From Streptomyces aureus (GTDB lineage: Bacteria; Actinomycetota; Actinomycetes; Streptomycetales; Streptomycetaceae): 32,851 nucleotides of DNA. The notes beneath the pieces were generated by a model. The model did no database searches and was not told where the DNA came from. It was given only the letters and a program-made list of their open reading frames with translations. Positions within the stretch are counted from its first letter, which is position 1; every line of letters begins with the position of its first letter. A program made the position numbers and the translations under genes. Shown here piece after piece: positions 15,422 through 24,780 of the stretch. Where the stretch lies: the NCBI RefSeq assembly GCF_001418135.1, contig NZ_LIPQ01000134.1, forward strand, positions 1 through 32,851. Reading direction: 5' to 3'.

Positions 15422-17336
15422 GCGCCACGTACAGCCGGTTCGGTCCCCGCGCCTCGGCCGCCACGATCGCGGCCGGTTCGACCACGACGACATGGTCGAA
15501 CTCCAGGCCCTTCACGACCGTCGCGGGCAGCACGGTCACTCGCTCCGCCGCCCCGCACCCGCGTACGGCGTCCTCCACGGGACCCACCAGGCCGTCGGCC
15601 GTGATCACCCCGACCGACCCCTCCGCCGCGAGCGCCTCGCGTACGGCCCCGGCGGTCGCACCGCGCAGATCGAGGCGGTCCGTCGTCCGGACGACCGTCA
15701 CCTCGCCGTCCTTCCGGACGGAGCGGCCCGCCGGTACGTCCGCGCCCAGGTGCGGCAGGAGCCGGTTGGCGAGGTCCACGATCGCCGCCGGGACCCGGTA
15801 GCCGAGGGTGAGCGGCACCACGGGCGCCCCGCTCTTGCCCAGGTGGGTCAGTTGCTCGTCCCAGTCGCGGGCCGCCCACGGCGTGGTGCCCTGGGCGAGG
15901 TCCCCGAGCACGGTGAGCGAGCCGAACGCGGTGCGGCGGGCGATCGCCCGGCACTCCATGGGCGAGAGGTCCTGGGCCTCGTCGACGACGACGTGGCCGT
16001 AGCTCTCGGGCCGCTCGATCAGACCCGCGAGCTCGTCGAGGAGCACGAGGTCGGCGGCGGTCCAGCGCGCCGAGCGGTACGAGCGCGGCGGCCGGTCCCA
16101 GCGGATCGCCGCCCGCTCGGCCGCCGTCAGGGCGGGGTCGGAGGGGTCCGTCAGGAGGCCCGCGAGCACCTCCTCCGGCGTCGCCTTCGGCCAGCACGCG
16201 TCGAGGAACGCCGTCACCGCCCGCGCCCGCTCGATCCGCCGCGCCCAGGCCGCGCCCATGGGTCCCCACCGGCGCTCCGCCCTGAGTTGGAGGGCCCGCA
16301 CGATCCGGGCGCGGACCCGCTCGCGGCCCGTCGCGTAGGGCGGCGCCTCCTCCCGTACGTCCGCGACGATCGCGGCGAGTTGCGCGGCCGGCAGCCGCCA
16401 GTGGTACGAGCCGTCCGGCACCGCGAGGTCCTCAGCGGGCGCCGGGTCGACCCTGCCGTACAGCGCGCGGCGCAGCACCTCCGCCATCCGGGCGTCGTGC
16501 TTGACCCGGGCCGCCGCCTCGCCGTCCTCGGCGCGGACCGGGTGGCGGGCGATCTCGTCGTCGAGGGTGGCCTGACGGACACCGGTCTCGCCGAGCGAGG
16601 GCAGCACCTCGGAGATGTACGAGAGGAACGCGCGGTGCGGGCCCAGGACGAGCAGACCGGAACGCCGGATCCGCTGCGGATGGGTGTAGAGGAGGTACGC
16701 CGCCCGGTGCAGGCCCACGGCGGTCTTGCCGGTGCCGGGCGCGCCCTGCACACACAGCGAGGCGGCCGGGTCGGAGCGTACGAGGTCGTCCTGCTCGGGC
16801 TGGATGGTGGCCGCGATGTCCCGCATCGGGCCCACCCGGGGGCGCTCGATCTCCCCGGCGAGCAGCGCGCTGACGGTCACCTCGCCACCCGCCGTGAGCC
16901 GTTCGTCCTCAAGGGCGGTCAGATCCTCCGAAGCGCCCTCGCTGTACGGGGCCCAGCCGAAGCGGCGGCGCCGGAGCACGCCCTGCGGGTCGCGGGCGCC
17001 TGCCTGGTAGTAGGCGCGGGAGACGGGCGCGCGCCAGTCGACGACGAGCGGCGGGGCGGCCGGGTCCTCGCCGATCCGGCGGCGGCCGATGTGGTGGACC
17101 TGACCGTCGTCGAGGTCGAGGCGCCCGAAGAACAGCGGCCCCGGCGGCTGCTCGCGCATCTCCTTGGCGCGACTGCGCAGATGGCGGCCGAGGGCTTCGG
17201 CGTCGGCGCCGGACGCGGCGGTGTCCTCGCCGGTGACGACCTGTTCGGCGACGTCCTCGGTCATCCGGATCAGGGCGGCACGGCAGGCGTCGTGGTGGGA
17301 GCGTTCGCGAGCAAGCTCAAGGTCCAGTGACGTCAT
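15333..17336 (-). CDS. HelD-like RNA polymerase-associated UvrD-family ATPase
   Basis: The protein is 667 aa. An N-terminal helical segment (1-65) leads to the HelD signature FFGRLD and VVDWRAPVSRAYYQA at 69-112. The first RecA-like domain has Walker A GAPGTGKT (about 198-205) and Walker B VVVDEAQDLSPME (near 445-457). The second has TLGYRVPAAIVDLAN, VVKGLEFDHVVVVEP and YVALTRAVSRLTLVHA. HelD proteins remove stalled RNA polymerase from DNA, and actinobacterial relatives (HelR) protect against rifamycins. This member is shorter than the roughly 730 aa usual for the actinobacterial class. It lies downstream of two TetR genes on the same strand and may respond with them. Confidence 0.85.
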   Translation of the reverse strand: MTSLDLELARERSHHDACRAALIRMTEDVAEQVVTGEDTAASGADAEALGRHLRSRAKEMREQPPGPLFFGRLDLDDGQVHHIGRRRIGEDPAAPPLVVDWRAPVSRAYYQAGARDPQGVLRRRRFGWAPYSEGASEDLTALEDERLTAGGEVTVSALLAGEIERPRVGPMRDIAATIQPEQDDLVRSDPAASLCVQGAPGTGKTAVGLHRAAYLLYTHPQRIRRSGLLVLGPHRAFLSYISEVLPSLGETGVRQATLDDEIARHPVRAEDGEAAARVKHDARMAEVLRRALYGRVDPAPAEDLAVPDGSYHWRLPAAQLAAIVADVREEAPPYATGRERVRARIVRALQLRAERRWGPMGAAWARRIERARAVTAFLDACWPKATPEEVLAGLLTDPSDPALTAAERAAIRWDRPPRSYRSARWTAADLVLLDELAGLIERPESYGHVVVDEAQDLSPMECRAIARRTAFGSLTVLGDLAQGTTPWAARDWDEQLTHLGKSGAPVVPLTLGYRVPAAIVDLANRLLPHLGADVPAGRSVRKDGEVTVVRTTDRLDLRGATAGAVREALAAEGSVGVITADGLVGPVEDAVRGCGAAERVTVLPATVVKGLEFDHVVVVEPAAIVAAEARGPNRLYVALTRAVSRLTLVHAAELPECLAASTARTAG

Positions 17337-17344
17337 TCCGGCAA

Positions 17345-17381
17345 GCCTAACGGAAAACGTTACTGAGTTACATTTTTAACT
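17345..17381 (-). promoter_or_regulatory. AT-rich dyads upstream of the HelD-like gene
   Basis: AGTTA-N6-TAACT (17366-17381) and TAACG-N5-CGTTA around 17348-17362 are short dyads in an AT-rich patch between the second TetR gene and the HelD-like start. They could be an operator/promoter allowing separate control of helD. No rifamycin-associated element (a longer GC-rich dyad) is evident. Confidence 0.4.
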
Positions 17382-17423
17382 TGGTGCAGCGCAAGCTCGG
17401 CGCGGGGGTCAGTGGCGCGGGGG

Positions 17424-18065
17424 TCAGTACGGAAGCCCCTCCCGCAACGCCCGAAACGCCAGCCCCGCCGCCGCCATCGCGTCCGCCTCCACCTCGTCGG
17501 CCGTCTCCCCGGCCGCGATCCGGGCCGTGTTCTCCTCCGCGAGGACCCTGAGCACGGTCACGATCTGCCCGGCGGCGAGCCGCGCGAGGAGGGGGTCACC
17601 CTCCTCACCTGCCGCCAGCGCGCCCGCGAGGGCCGCCTCCGACCGCACCCGGTACGCGTGGAGGCGACCGACCAGGGCCGGCGTGCCGTACAGCAGCCGG
17701 AGGTACGCCAGGACCGAAGGGTGATCACAGAGCCCGGTGACCGGGTCGCGCCGGGCGAGGCCGTCGAGCAGATGCGCGGACAGCGCGTCCAGCGGCGCCG
17801 TACCGGCACGGCGCCCCTCGGCCACCACCCGGGCCGACTCGTCCTCGTGATCCGCGAACCGGTGGAGGACCAGGTCCTCCTTGGCCGGGAAGTACCGGAA
17901 GAGGGTCGGCTTGGAGACCTCGGCGGCGGCCGCCACCTCCGCGACCGAGACGGCGTCGAAGCCGCGCTCCAGGAACAGCGCGACGGCCGCGTCCGACAGG
18001 GCCTGCCGGGTGCGCGCCTTCTTCCGCTCGCGGAGGCCGGGAGCCGCCCCGGGTTCGGCGCTCAC
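17424..18065 (-). CDS. TetR-family regulator, second of a coupled pair
   Basis: The protein is 213 aa with a GTG start at 18065 that overlaps the stop of the preceding TetR gene by 4 nt (GTGTGA). The N-terminal HTH reads VAEVAAAAEVSKPTLFRYFP, then AKEDLVL. The ligand domain (65-210) includes LDGLARRDPVTGLCDHPSVL and a helical C-terminus, as in many drug-efflux repressors. Translational coupling to another TetR gene is unusual and suggests the two proteins are made in fixed ratio, perhaps as a heterodimer or with different targets. The HelD-like gene follows 87 bp downstream, so it is a candidate target or operon partner. Confidence 0.88.
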   Translation of the reverse strand: MSAEPGAAPGLRERKKARTRQALSDAAVALFLERGFDAVSVAEVAAAAEVSKPTLFRYFPAKEDLVLHRFADHEDESARVVAEGRRAGTAPLDALSAHLLDGLARRDPVTGLCDHPSVLAYLRLLYGTPALVGRLHAYRVRSEAALAGALAAGEEGDPLLARLAAGQIVTVLRVLAEENTARIAAGETADEVEADAMAAAGLAFRALREGLPY

Positions 18066-18838
18066 ACGGCACGCCCTTCCACCAGCGCGGCGACCCCGTC
18101 CAGGATCCTGGCCAGGCCGAAGCGGAACTCGGCCGTCGGCTCATCGACGCTGTCCATCACGCCCGAGTCCAGCATCCGCGCCACCTCCGGGTACCTCTCC
18201 GGGTCGGCGAGCCGACGCAGGGTGCGGCCGTACCGGGCGAGCACCTCCTCCGGGTCCGCCCCGCCCGAGGCGATGACCGTGTCGAGGTCGGCCATGACCA
18301 GGGCGTCGTTCCGGACGAACCCTCCGAGCAGCATGGTCACCGAGATCTTCGCCCCCGCGTCGAGCCCGGTGGGCTCCAGGGCGACGAGGGCCTTCTCCCA
18401 CCAGGCGACCAGGTTCGGTGTCGCGGGCGGTCCCGAGACGGGGACCCGCAGCATCCAGAGGTTGCGGTGGTAGACCTCGCGCAGCGCCCACGCCCAGGCC
18501 TCCACGGCCTCGCGCCAGCCGGTGCCGGGCGGGAAGAGCTCGGGCGGGGCGCCGGTGGCCGCCTCCTGCATGAGGACGTACAGCTCGCTCTTGGCGGAGA
18601 CGTACCGGTAGAGGGACATCGTCGAGGCGCCCAGCTCCTTGGCGACCCGGCCCATGGAGACGGCGCCGAGCCCCTCGGCCGAGGCGAGGGCGACGGCCGC
18701 GTCCACGATCCGGTCCAGGGTCAGGCCGGGCTTGGGGCCCTTCGAGGGACGCTCCCGCAGGCCCCAGGCCGCCTCGATGCTCGGCGGCAGAAAGCTCCCG
18801 CCGTCGCCCTGGCCGCCACCGCCGCCGCCGTCCGCCAT
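18062..18838 (-). CDS. TetR-family regulator divergent from the DrrAB-type exporter
   Basis: I chose the ATG at 18838 (258 aa) because GAGGTGGAGG lies just upstream; the alternative at 18871 would start within a TAGGAT -10-like box. A glycine-rich N-terminal extension (1-45) precedes the HTH (MGRVAKELGASTMSLYRYVS, then AKSELYVLM). The ligand domain (115-255) contains AWAWALREVYHRNLWMLRVP, typical of the TetR_C group that binds polyketide or tetracycline-like drugs. It is divergent from an ABC exporter, with paired dyads between them, so autorepression and exporter control are likely. It is coupled to a second TetR gene. Confidence 0.9.
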   Translation of the reverse strand: MADGGGGGGQGDGGSFLPPSIEAAWGLRERPSKGPKPGLTLDRIVDAAVALASAEGLGAVSMGRVAKELGASTMSLYRYVSAKSELYVLMQEAATGAPPELFPPGTGWREAVEAWAWALREVYHRNLWMLRVPVSGPPATPNLVAWWEKALVALEPTGLDAGAKISVTMLLGGFVRNDALVMADLDTVIASGGADPEEVLARYGRTLRRLADPERYPEVARMLDSGVMDSVDEPTAEFRFGLARILDGVAALVEGRAV

Positions 18839-18869
18839 GACCCGCCTCCACCTCGCACGCTTGACGCCC

Positions 18870-18916
18870 ATCCTAGTAATGCGTAACCCTTACACAGTAA
18901 CGCGTATGCCATACGC
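18870..18916. promoter_or_regulatory. paired operator dyads between TetR and the ABC exporter
   Basis: Two dyads of the same architecture (3-nt spacer) lie 21 bp apart, two helical turns: GTAA-CCC-TTAC (18883-18893) and GCGTAT-GCC-ATACGC (18902-18916). A minus-strand TAGGAT -10-like box (18875-18870) for the TetR gene abuts them. Cooperative binding of two TetR dimers on one face, as known for QacR-like repressors, is inferred. Confidence 0.65.
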
Positions 18917-18963
18917 AGTACGGAAGAGGCGCCCCCAGCCGTCCACCCGCCCAGGGAGCACCC

Positions 18964-19903
<940 letters not shown>

Positions 19904-19911
<8 letters not shown>

Positions 19912-20659
19912 CACGCTCACCGCCGCGAGCACCCTCGCCGGGCGCGGCATCCGCCTCAGCCGCCGCAACCTGGACGCCGTCATCACCTCGATGATGCTGC
20001 CGATCATGCTGATGCTGGTCTTCGTCTACTTCTTCGGCGGAGCCATCGACACCGGCACCCGGTACGTCACCTACGTCGTCCCCGGTGTGCTCGTCCTCTG
20101 CGCCGGGTTCGGCGCGGCGAGCACCGCCCTCTCCGTCAGCGAGGACATGCGGCTCGGGGTCGTCGACCGCTTCCGTACGCTCGACATCGGCGGAACGCCG
20201 TTCCTCGCGGGCCACGTCGCCGCCGCCGTCACCCGGAACGCGCTCTCCACCACGCTCGTCCTCGGTGCCGCCTTCGTCATCGGCTTCCGCCCGAGCGCCT
20301 CCCCGGGCGGCTGGCTCGCGGCGGTCGGACTCCTGCTCGCCTACATCACCGCCGTGTCGTGGCTGTCGGCGGCGATCGGCCTCGTCACGAGAACGGCGGA
20401 GGCGGCCGGCGCGGTGACGTTCTTCATGATGTTCCTGCCCTATCCGAGCAGCGCGTTCGTACCCATCGAGACGATGCCGAGCTGGCTGCACGGATTCGCC
20501 GAGCACCAGCCGGTGACCCCGCTGATCGAGTCGATGCGGGGCCTGCTGCTCGACCAGCCGGTCGGCGACTCGCCGTGGATCGCGCTGGGTTGGTGTGCGG
20601 GCCTGCTGCTCCTGGCGGTCGCCGCGTCCGGCTTCCTCTTCCGGCTCCGCACCCGCTGA
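19904..20659 (+). CDS. DrrB-type ABC-2 permease
   Basis: The protein is 251 aa and starts 8 nt before the ATPase gene ends, so the two are coupled. It has an N-terminal cytosolic helix (RGIRLSRRNLDAV) and about six membrane segments, including SMMLPIMLMLVFVYFFGG, YVVPGVLVLCAGFGAAST and FFMMFLPYPSSAFVP. The conserved ABC-2 motif between segments reads MRLGVVDRFRTLDI, the predicted coupling helix contacting the ATPase. A late loop (EHQPVTPLIESMRGLLL) is typical of DrrB. With the upstream DrrA-like protein it should form an exporter for a hydrophobic drug or metabolite, possibly self-made. Confidence 0.93.
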
Positions 20660-20670
20660 CGGGCGGGAGT

Positions 20671-20708
20671 CTCAGCGGGAGCCGGGCCTCAGCGGGAGCC
20701 GGGCCTCA
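20671..20708. repeat. 17-bp tandem repeat between convergent genes
   Basis: CTCAGCGGGAGCCGGGC occurs at 20671-20687 and 20688-20704, and a third copy begins (CTCAG) at 20705, where it supplies the stop codon (TCA on plus) of the acetyltransferase gene. Confidence 0.75.
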
Positions 20709-21950
20709 GAAGATGTCGGGCGAGAAGGGCCGCAGCGGCGTACGGAACAGCAGGTCGGCGCGGGCCGCCGCGCCGGCCGTCAGCTCCTCGACGCGCCCGA
20801 GCCGGGCGAGCCGTACCGCCGACTCGTCACCGAAGGCGAGGACGCCCAACTCGGCGATGTCGAGGGCGAGATCGGCGGACTCGCCCGTACGGGCACAGGA
20901 GGCGCCGGCCGGGGACGCGTCGAGCCGGTAGCGCCCGCCCGCGAACCCGTCCCCGTCCCGCAGGTCGAGCACCAGCCCGTCCGTCACCGGGTACGTCCGG
21001 CCCTCCAGGACCCGGACGACGTCGAGGACCCGGACCCACAGCATGTCCGCGTACGTCAGCAGCTTCGCGGCGCGCGGGTCAGGCAGGAGCAGCGGCAGCG
21101 TGTCGTCGGGCGCCCGGTAGCCGGAGCGGACCGTGCTGATCCAGTCGACGGAGCAGAGGTAGTGCCAGAGGGCGCGCTCGGCGGCCGGGGTGACGGCGAC
21201 CAGGTCCCGTACGGTCGCCGTGTTCATGGGCTGCTTGGCGTCGTCCCACTTGTCGTCCGCGGTGTACGCCACGAAGCCCTCGACCTCGCCCGACTCCGAC
21301 CGGTACACCGCGTAGTACGGCTCCCGCCACGGATCGCTCTGCACGCTGCGGCCGGTGCCGTTGTCCCAGTCGCGCGGGGAGCGGTGGGTCACGCCGGCGC
21401 GGACGCCGGCGAGCCGGCCGTGCGTCCCGGGGCCGATCTTGCGGATCTCGTCGGCGTCGGTGAGATCGATCCGGCCGCCGTCCTCCGGGCGGCCCGAGCG
21501 TCGCGGATCGAGCCCGGTCCGGCGGACGTCCACGCTCCACTCGCTGCACCAGCTGGCCGGACCGAAACCGTACCGTCCGTAGATCGGGTACTCGGCGGCG
21601 ATCAGGGTGGCGATCGCGTCGCCCCGCTCCTTCGCGGCGGCCAGGTCGGCGGTCATCATCCGGCTCAGCAGTCCGCGCCTGCGGTGCGTCGGGGAGACGG
21701 TGACCTGGGTGATCGCGTCGGCGGTGAGGCTCCCGCCGCCCACCGTGCTGACCTCCTGCCGGAAGGACCGGAAGGTGGCGACGAGCCGGTCCCCGTCGAA
21801 GGCCCCGAGCGTCCGCGCGAGGTCGACGTGCGGCAGCCGGTCGGCGACCTCCTCGTCGGTCACGACCGGCGGGCGGAGGAAGCCGGTGCGCAGGGCGCGC
21901 TGCCAGTCGGGGAACTCGGACTCCGTCACCGCGCGTACGTCGACAGTCAT
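20706..21950 (-). CDS. Eis-like GNAT N-acetyltransferase
   Basis: The protein is 414 aa with the three-part Eis layout. The N-terminal GNAT domain has [20 protein letters not shown] for acetyl-CoA pyrophosphate binding and [13 protein letters not shown], whose Tyr matches the general acid of Eis. A second, degenerate GNAT fold follows (150-290), then a sterol-carrier-like C-terminal domain ending in Phe (PFSPDIF). In mycobacterial Eis the C-terminal carboxylate of a terminal Phe acts in catalysis, and that residue is kept. Such enzymes acetylate amines of aminoglycosides or peptides; the substrate here is unknown. It is convergent with the ABC exporter genes. Confidence 0.88.
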   Translation of the reverse strand: MTVDVRAVTESEFPDWQRALRTGFLRPPVVTDEEVADRLPHVDLARTLGAFDGDRLVATFRSFRQEVSTVGGGSLTADAITQVTVSPTHRRRGLLSRMMTADLAAAKERGDAIATLIAAEYPIYGRYGFGPASWCSEWSVDVRRTGLDPRRSGRPEDGGRIDLTDADEIRKIGPGTHGRLAGVRAGVTHRSPRDWDNGTGRSVQSDPWREPYYAVYRSESGEVEGFVAYTADDKWDDAKQPMNTATVRDLVAVTPAAERALWHYLCSVDWISTVRSGYRAPDDTLPLLLPDPRAAKLLTYADMLWVRVLDVVRVLEGRTYPVTDGLVLDLRDGDGFAGGRYRLDASPAGASCARTGESADLALDIAELGVLAFGDESAVRLARLGRVEELTAGAAARADLLFRTPLRPFSPDIF

Positions 21951-22049
21951 CCTTCGACCCTACGCACGGCCCCGGCGCACCCGCACCCGAGTTTCCCCGG
22001 GCGTCTCCGCGGTCTTCGTGGTCTCCACGACCTCTGCAGCCTCTGCGGC

Positions 22050-22670
22050 TCACGCCAGCAGGTCGTCGACCTGCGCCTCGCCCTCCCGGTAACGGCGGGC
22101 GATCTCGGCGCTGCAGTCGTCGGCGGTCCGCTGGAGGTGCTGCCGGCGCCGGGAGATCTGCTGCTCGTACCCGGCGAGCCGCCCCATCCCCGCGTGCAGC
22201 TCGTCGTCCGTGCGCGCCGTGAGGTCCGACAGCTCGACCTCCGACAGCATCTCGGACGCGAGCCGCCGGTACTCCTCGCTGCGCGGCGTCGACAGCGTCA
22301 CGTGCCGGGCCGACGAGCGGTGCCGCGAGGGCACGTCGGCGAGGATCTCGGAGAGCCGGTCGAGGACCGGGGCCTCCGGGTCGGTCCGCCGCGCCAGCTC
22401 GGCCCGCAGGATGTCGATACGGCCCTGGAGCATCCGGCGCACATAGCTCAGGTCGGCCTCGTCGCTCTGCGCGTCCCGGCGCAGGGCACGCAGCTCGGGC
22501 AGCCGGAGCGCACCGAGCTCGGGCTGGGTCCGGTCCGGCAGGGCGGGTTCGGCGGTCCTCTGTACGGGTGGGCGCGTGGCCGGGCCTCCGCCCGGTCCAC
22601 CGCCCCTGGTTCCGGCGCGGATCAGCGGTACGGGGCCGGACGGCGTCGGCCCGGTGCCAGGTGCACTCAT
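22050..22670 (-). CDS. rsiG: RsiG, c-di-GMP-dependent anti-sigma factor for WhiG
   Basis: I chose the ATG at 22670 (206 aa, MSAPGTGPT), preceded by GAGGGGA. After a disordered Pro/Gly-rich region (1-55), two antiparallel helices carry the E(X)3S(X)2R(X)3Q(X)3D c-di-GMP-binding motif twice, without any mismatch: E71/S75/R78/Q82/D86 and E169/S173/R176/Q180/D184. Two such motifs are the defining feature of Streptomyces RsiG, which binds c-di-GMP and holds the sporulation sigma factor WhiG inactive. The linker between them (95-160) should include the WhiG contacts. Many annotations call this protein a hypothetical or transporter component. It is divergent from dtd. Confidence 0.92.
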   Translation of the reverse strand: MSAPGTGPTPSGPVPLIRAGTRGGGPGGGPATRPPVQRTAEPALPDRTQPELGALRLPELRALRRDAQSDEADLSYVRRMLQGRIDILRAELARRTDPEAPVLDRLSEILADVPSRHRSSARHVTLSTPRSEEYRRLASEMLSEVELSDLTARTDDELHAGMGRLAGYEQQISRRRQHLQRTADDCSAEIARRYREGEAQVDDLLA

Positions 22671-22809
22671 GAGAATCGTCCCCTCGACCGGTGCGGAGCC
22701 GCACCGCCTGACACGCATCGTGCCACTCATGCGTGTGCGCGTGCAGGCGCTCTGCACCCGTTCGGCCCCTCATCCGTCGGAGTGGTGCCCACTCGGTAGG
22801 TTGGGGCGT

Positions 22810-23235
22810 ATGCGTGCAGTGGTGCAGAGGGTGGACGGCGCGAGTGTCGTCGTCGCAGGGGAGACCGTCGGTGAGATCACCGGCGAGGGCTTGTGCGTGC
22901 TGGTCGGGGTGACCCACGACGACACCCCGGAGAAGGCCGCCCAATTGGCCAGAAAGCTCTGGTCCGTCCGGGTACTGGACGACGAGAAGTCGTGCTCGGA
23001 CGTGAACGCGCCGCTGCTCGTCATCTCCCAGTTCACGCTCTACGGGGACGCCCGCAAGGGCCGCCGGCCCACCTGGAACGCGGCCGCGCCCGGCCCGGTG
23101 GCGGAGCCCCTCGTGGACGAGGTCGTGGCCCGGCTGCGCGAACTGGGCGCGCACGTGGAGACGGGCCGGTTCGGAGCGGACATGCGCGTCTCGCTCACGA
23201 ATCACGGCCCGTTCACGGTGCTGCTGGAGGTCTGA
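22810..23235 (+). CDS. dtd: D-aminoacyl-tRNA deacylase
   Basis: The protein is 141 aa, starting at ATG 22810 ([15 protein letters not shown]). A TAGGTT box at 22797-22802 lies 7 nt before the ATG and no ribosome site is present, so the mRNA may be leaderless. The DTD hallmarks are [15 protein letters not shown] (from 73) and the Gly-cisPro motif in TNHGPFT (G133-P134), which excludes L-amino acids from the active site. It hydrolyses D-aminoacyl-tRNA and glycyl-tRNA(Ala) in the cytosol. The middle ([16 protein letters not shown]) is a little shorter than in most family members. It is convergent with ygfZ, with only 16 bp between them. Confidence 0.93.
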   Translation: MRAVVQRVDGASVVVAGETVGEITGEGLCVLVGVTHDDTPEKAAQLARKLWSVRVLDDEKSCSDVNAPLLVISQFTLYGDARKGRRPTWNAAAPGPVAEPLVDEVVARLRELGAHVETGRFGADMRVSLTNHGPFTVLLEV

Positions 23236-23251
23236 GCGACGCCCGGCGGCC

Positions 23252-24232
23252 CTACGGCTCGACGACGGTCTCCTGCGCGGCCGCCGTCGTCCCGGCGACC
23301 AGCGGGGCGTCCACCGGCACGTTCCGCTTCACCAGGGCCAGGGCGATCGGCCCCAGCTCGTGGTGACGGACGGAGCTGGTCACGAAGCCGAGCTGGCGGC
23401 CCTCCTCGCCGTCGGCGGCGAGCCGGAGCGGGGTCCCGTGCCCGGGCAGCAGCACCTCGCTGCCGTCCAGGTGCAGGAAGACCAGGCGACGCGGCGGCTT
23501 CCCCAGGTTCTGCACCCGGGCGACGGTCTCCTGGCCCCGGTAGCAGCCCTTCTGGAGGTGGACGGCGCTGCCGATGAGGCCGACCTCGTGCGGGATGGTC
23601 CGGTGGTCGGTCTCGAAGCCGAGCCGGGGCCGGTGGGCCTCGACGCGCAGCGCCTCGTACGCGAGGATGCCGGCGGCCGGGCCGTGCGAGGCCCCGAAGG
23701 ACTCCAGGTCGGCGCGGGGCAGGAAGAGGTCACGGCCGTGGGGGGTCTCCCGTACGACGACTCCCTCGGGCACCTCGGCGATGGAACCGGCCGGGAGGTG
23801 GACGACGGCGATGTCGTCCGTACGGTCGGCGACCTCGACGCGGTAGAAGAACTTCATCGACTCCAGGTACGCGACGAGCTCCTCGCGCGTCCCCGGCTCG
23901 ACGTGCGCCCACACCGTCGTGCCGTCGTCGACGAGGTACAGGGCGTGCTCGATGTGCCCGTTCGCGGAGAGGATCAGCGCCTCGGTGGCCTGTCCGGGCG
24001 CGAGGTCGGTCATGTGCTGGGTGACGAGCAAGTGCAGCCAGCTCAGCCGGTCGTCACCGGTGACGGCGACGACACCGCGGTGCGAGAGGTCGACGAAACC
24101 GCGTCCGTCGGCGAGGGCGCGCTGCTCGCGGAAGAGGTCGCCGTAGTGCGCGGCGACACCTTCGTCGCGGCCTTCCGCGGCGACGGCGCCGGGCAGGGAC
24201 AGCAGAGGGCTGGTCGTTGAATGTCGCTGCAT
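23252..24232 (-). CDS. ygfZ: YgfZ/GcvT folate-binding iron-sulfur maintenance protein
   Basis: The protein is 326 aa. The GcvT-like folate-binding fold is recognisable from GDDRLSWLHLLVTQ and LILSANGHIEHALYLV near the N-terminus. The YgfZ signature KGCYRGQETVAR, with its conserved Cys, falls near residue 230, followed by the C-terminal barrel. YgfZ supports assembly or repair of iron-sulfur clusters in a tetrahydrofolate-dependent way, and is especially needed under oxidative stress. It starts 9 bp after the nur stop on the same strand and is probably cotranscribed. That would place it under the control region of a nickel/superoxide-dismutase regulator. Confidence 0.92.
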   Translation of the reverse strand: MQRHSTTSPLLSLPGAVAAEGRDEGVAAHYGDLFREQRALADGRGFVDLSHRGVVAVTGDDRLSWLHLLVTQHMTDLAPGQATEALILSANGHIEHALYLVDDGTTVWAHVEPGTREELVAYLESMKFFYRVEVADRTDDIAVVHLPAGSIAEVPEGVVVRETPHGRDLFLPRADLESFGASHGPAAGILAYEALRVEAHRPRLGFETDHRTIPHEVGLIGSAVHLQKGCYRGQETVARVQNLGKPPRRLVFLHLDGSEVLLPGHGTPLRLAADGEEGRQLGFVTSSVRHHELGPIALALVKRNVPVDAPLVAGTTAAAQETVVEP

Positions 24233-24241
24233 GGGGCAAGC

Positions 24242-24679
24242 CTACGACTCGCTGTCCAGAGCCTTCCGCGTACAGTCCGCGCACCGGCCGAAGATGGCGA
24301 AGTGCTTCATGTCGGTCTCGAAGCCGAAGGTCTCGCGGAGCTTCCCGGTGAACTCGGCAGCCACCTCGACATCCGCCTCGATCACCTCGGAGCAGTCCCG
24401 GCAGACCAGGTGCAGATGGTGGTGCCGGTCGGCGAGGTGGTACGTCGGAGCCCCGTGCCCCAGATGGGCGTGGCTCACCAGACCCAGCTCCTCCAGGAGT
24501 TCCAGGGTCCGGTAGACGGTGGAGATGTTCACCCCGGAGGCGGTCCTGCGGACCTCGACGAGGATGTCGTCGGGCGTCGCGTGTTCGAGCGCGTCGACCG
24601 CCTCCAGGACGAGCTGACGCTGCGGCGTCAGCCGATAGCCGCGCTGCCGCAGGTCGCTTTTCCAGTCGGTACTCACCAC
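24242..24679 (-). CDS. nur: Nur, nickel-responsive Fur-family regulator
   Basis: Start GTG 24679 gives exactly 145 aa, the length of S. coelicolor Nur, and the sequence matches it closely from memory (VSTDWKSDLRQRGYRLTPQR). The winged HTH contains INISTVYRTLELL-like NISTVYRTLELLEELG. The nickel-site ligands H70, H72 and H126 are present, as are the metal-site residues H33, H86, H88 and H90. Distal CxxC pairs C93/C96 and C133/C136 are kept. With Ni, Nur represses nickel uptake genes and the iron superoxide dismutase gene in streptomycetes. It is followed by ygfZ, with a 9-bp gap. Confidence 0.93.
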   Translation of the reverse strand: MVSTDWKSDLRQRGYRLTPQRQLVLEAVDALEHATPDDILVEVRRTASGVNISTVYRTLELLEELGLVSHAHLGHGAPTYHLADRHHHLHLVCRDCSEVIEADVEVAAEFTGKLRETFGFETDMKHFAIFGRCADCTRKALDSES

Positions 24680-24736
24680 GCCCCCCAGTGTAGGAGGGCG
24701 CGGCGCTCCGCCCCAGCTGCCGGCGGGATCCCGAGA

Positions 24737-24777
24737 GATCCAGCGGGCTCCCGCTGGATCCGGCCGCATCCAGCGGG
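24737..24777. repeat. perfect inverted repeat plus a third copy between nur and the methylase cassette
   Basis: Arms GATCCAGCGGG (24737-24747) and CCCGCTGGATC (24750-24760) are perfect over 11 bp with a 2-nt centre. A third copy, ATCCAGCGGG, follows at 24768-24777, just before the stop codon of the specificity gene. It may terminate the leftward cassette or mark an insertion edge; it has no T-run. Confidence 0.55.
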
Positions 24778-24780
24778 TGT

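Noticed and set aside
15387..17330. 647-codon plus-strand frame opposite the HelD-like gene.
   Set aside because: The minus strand shows Walker motifs and HelD signatures; the plus-strand product is low-complexity.
17337..17423. Rifamycin-associated element upstream of the HelD-like gene.
   Set aside because: The GCTTGCG and CAAG pieces are present but do not form the expected 19-bp dyad.
21079..23205. 708-codon minus-strand frame spanning the acetyltransferase, rsiG and dtd.
   Set aside because: Arg/Ala/Pro-rich shadow across three well-supported genes.
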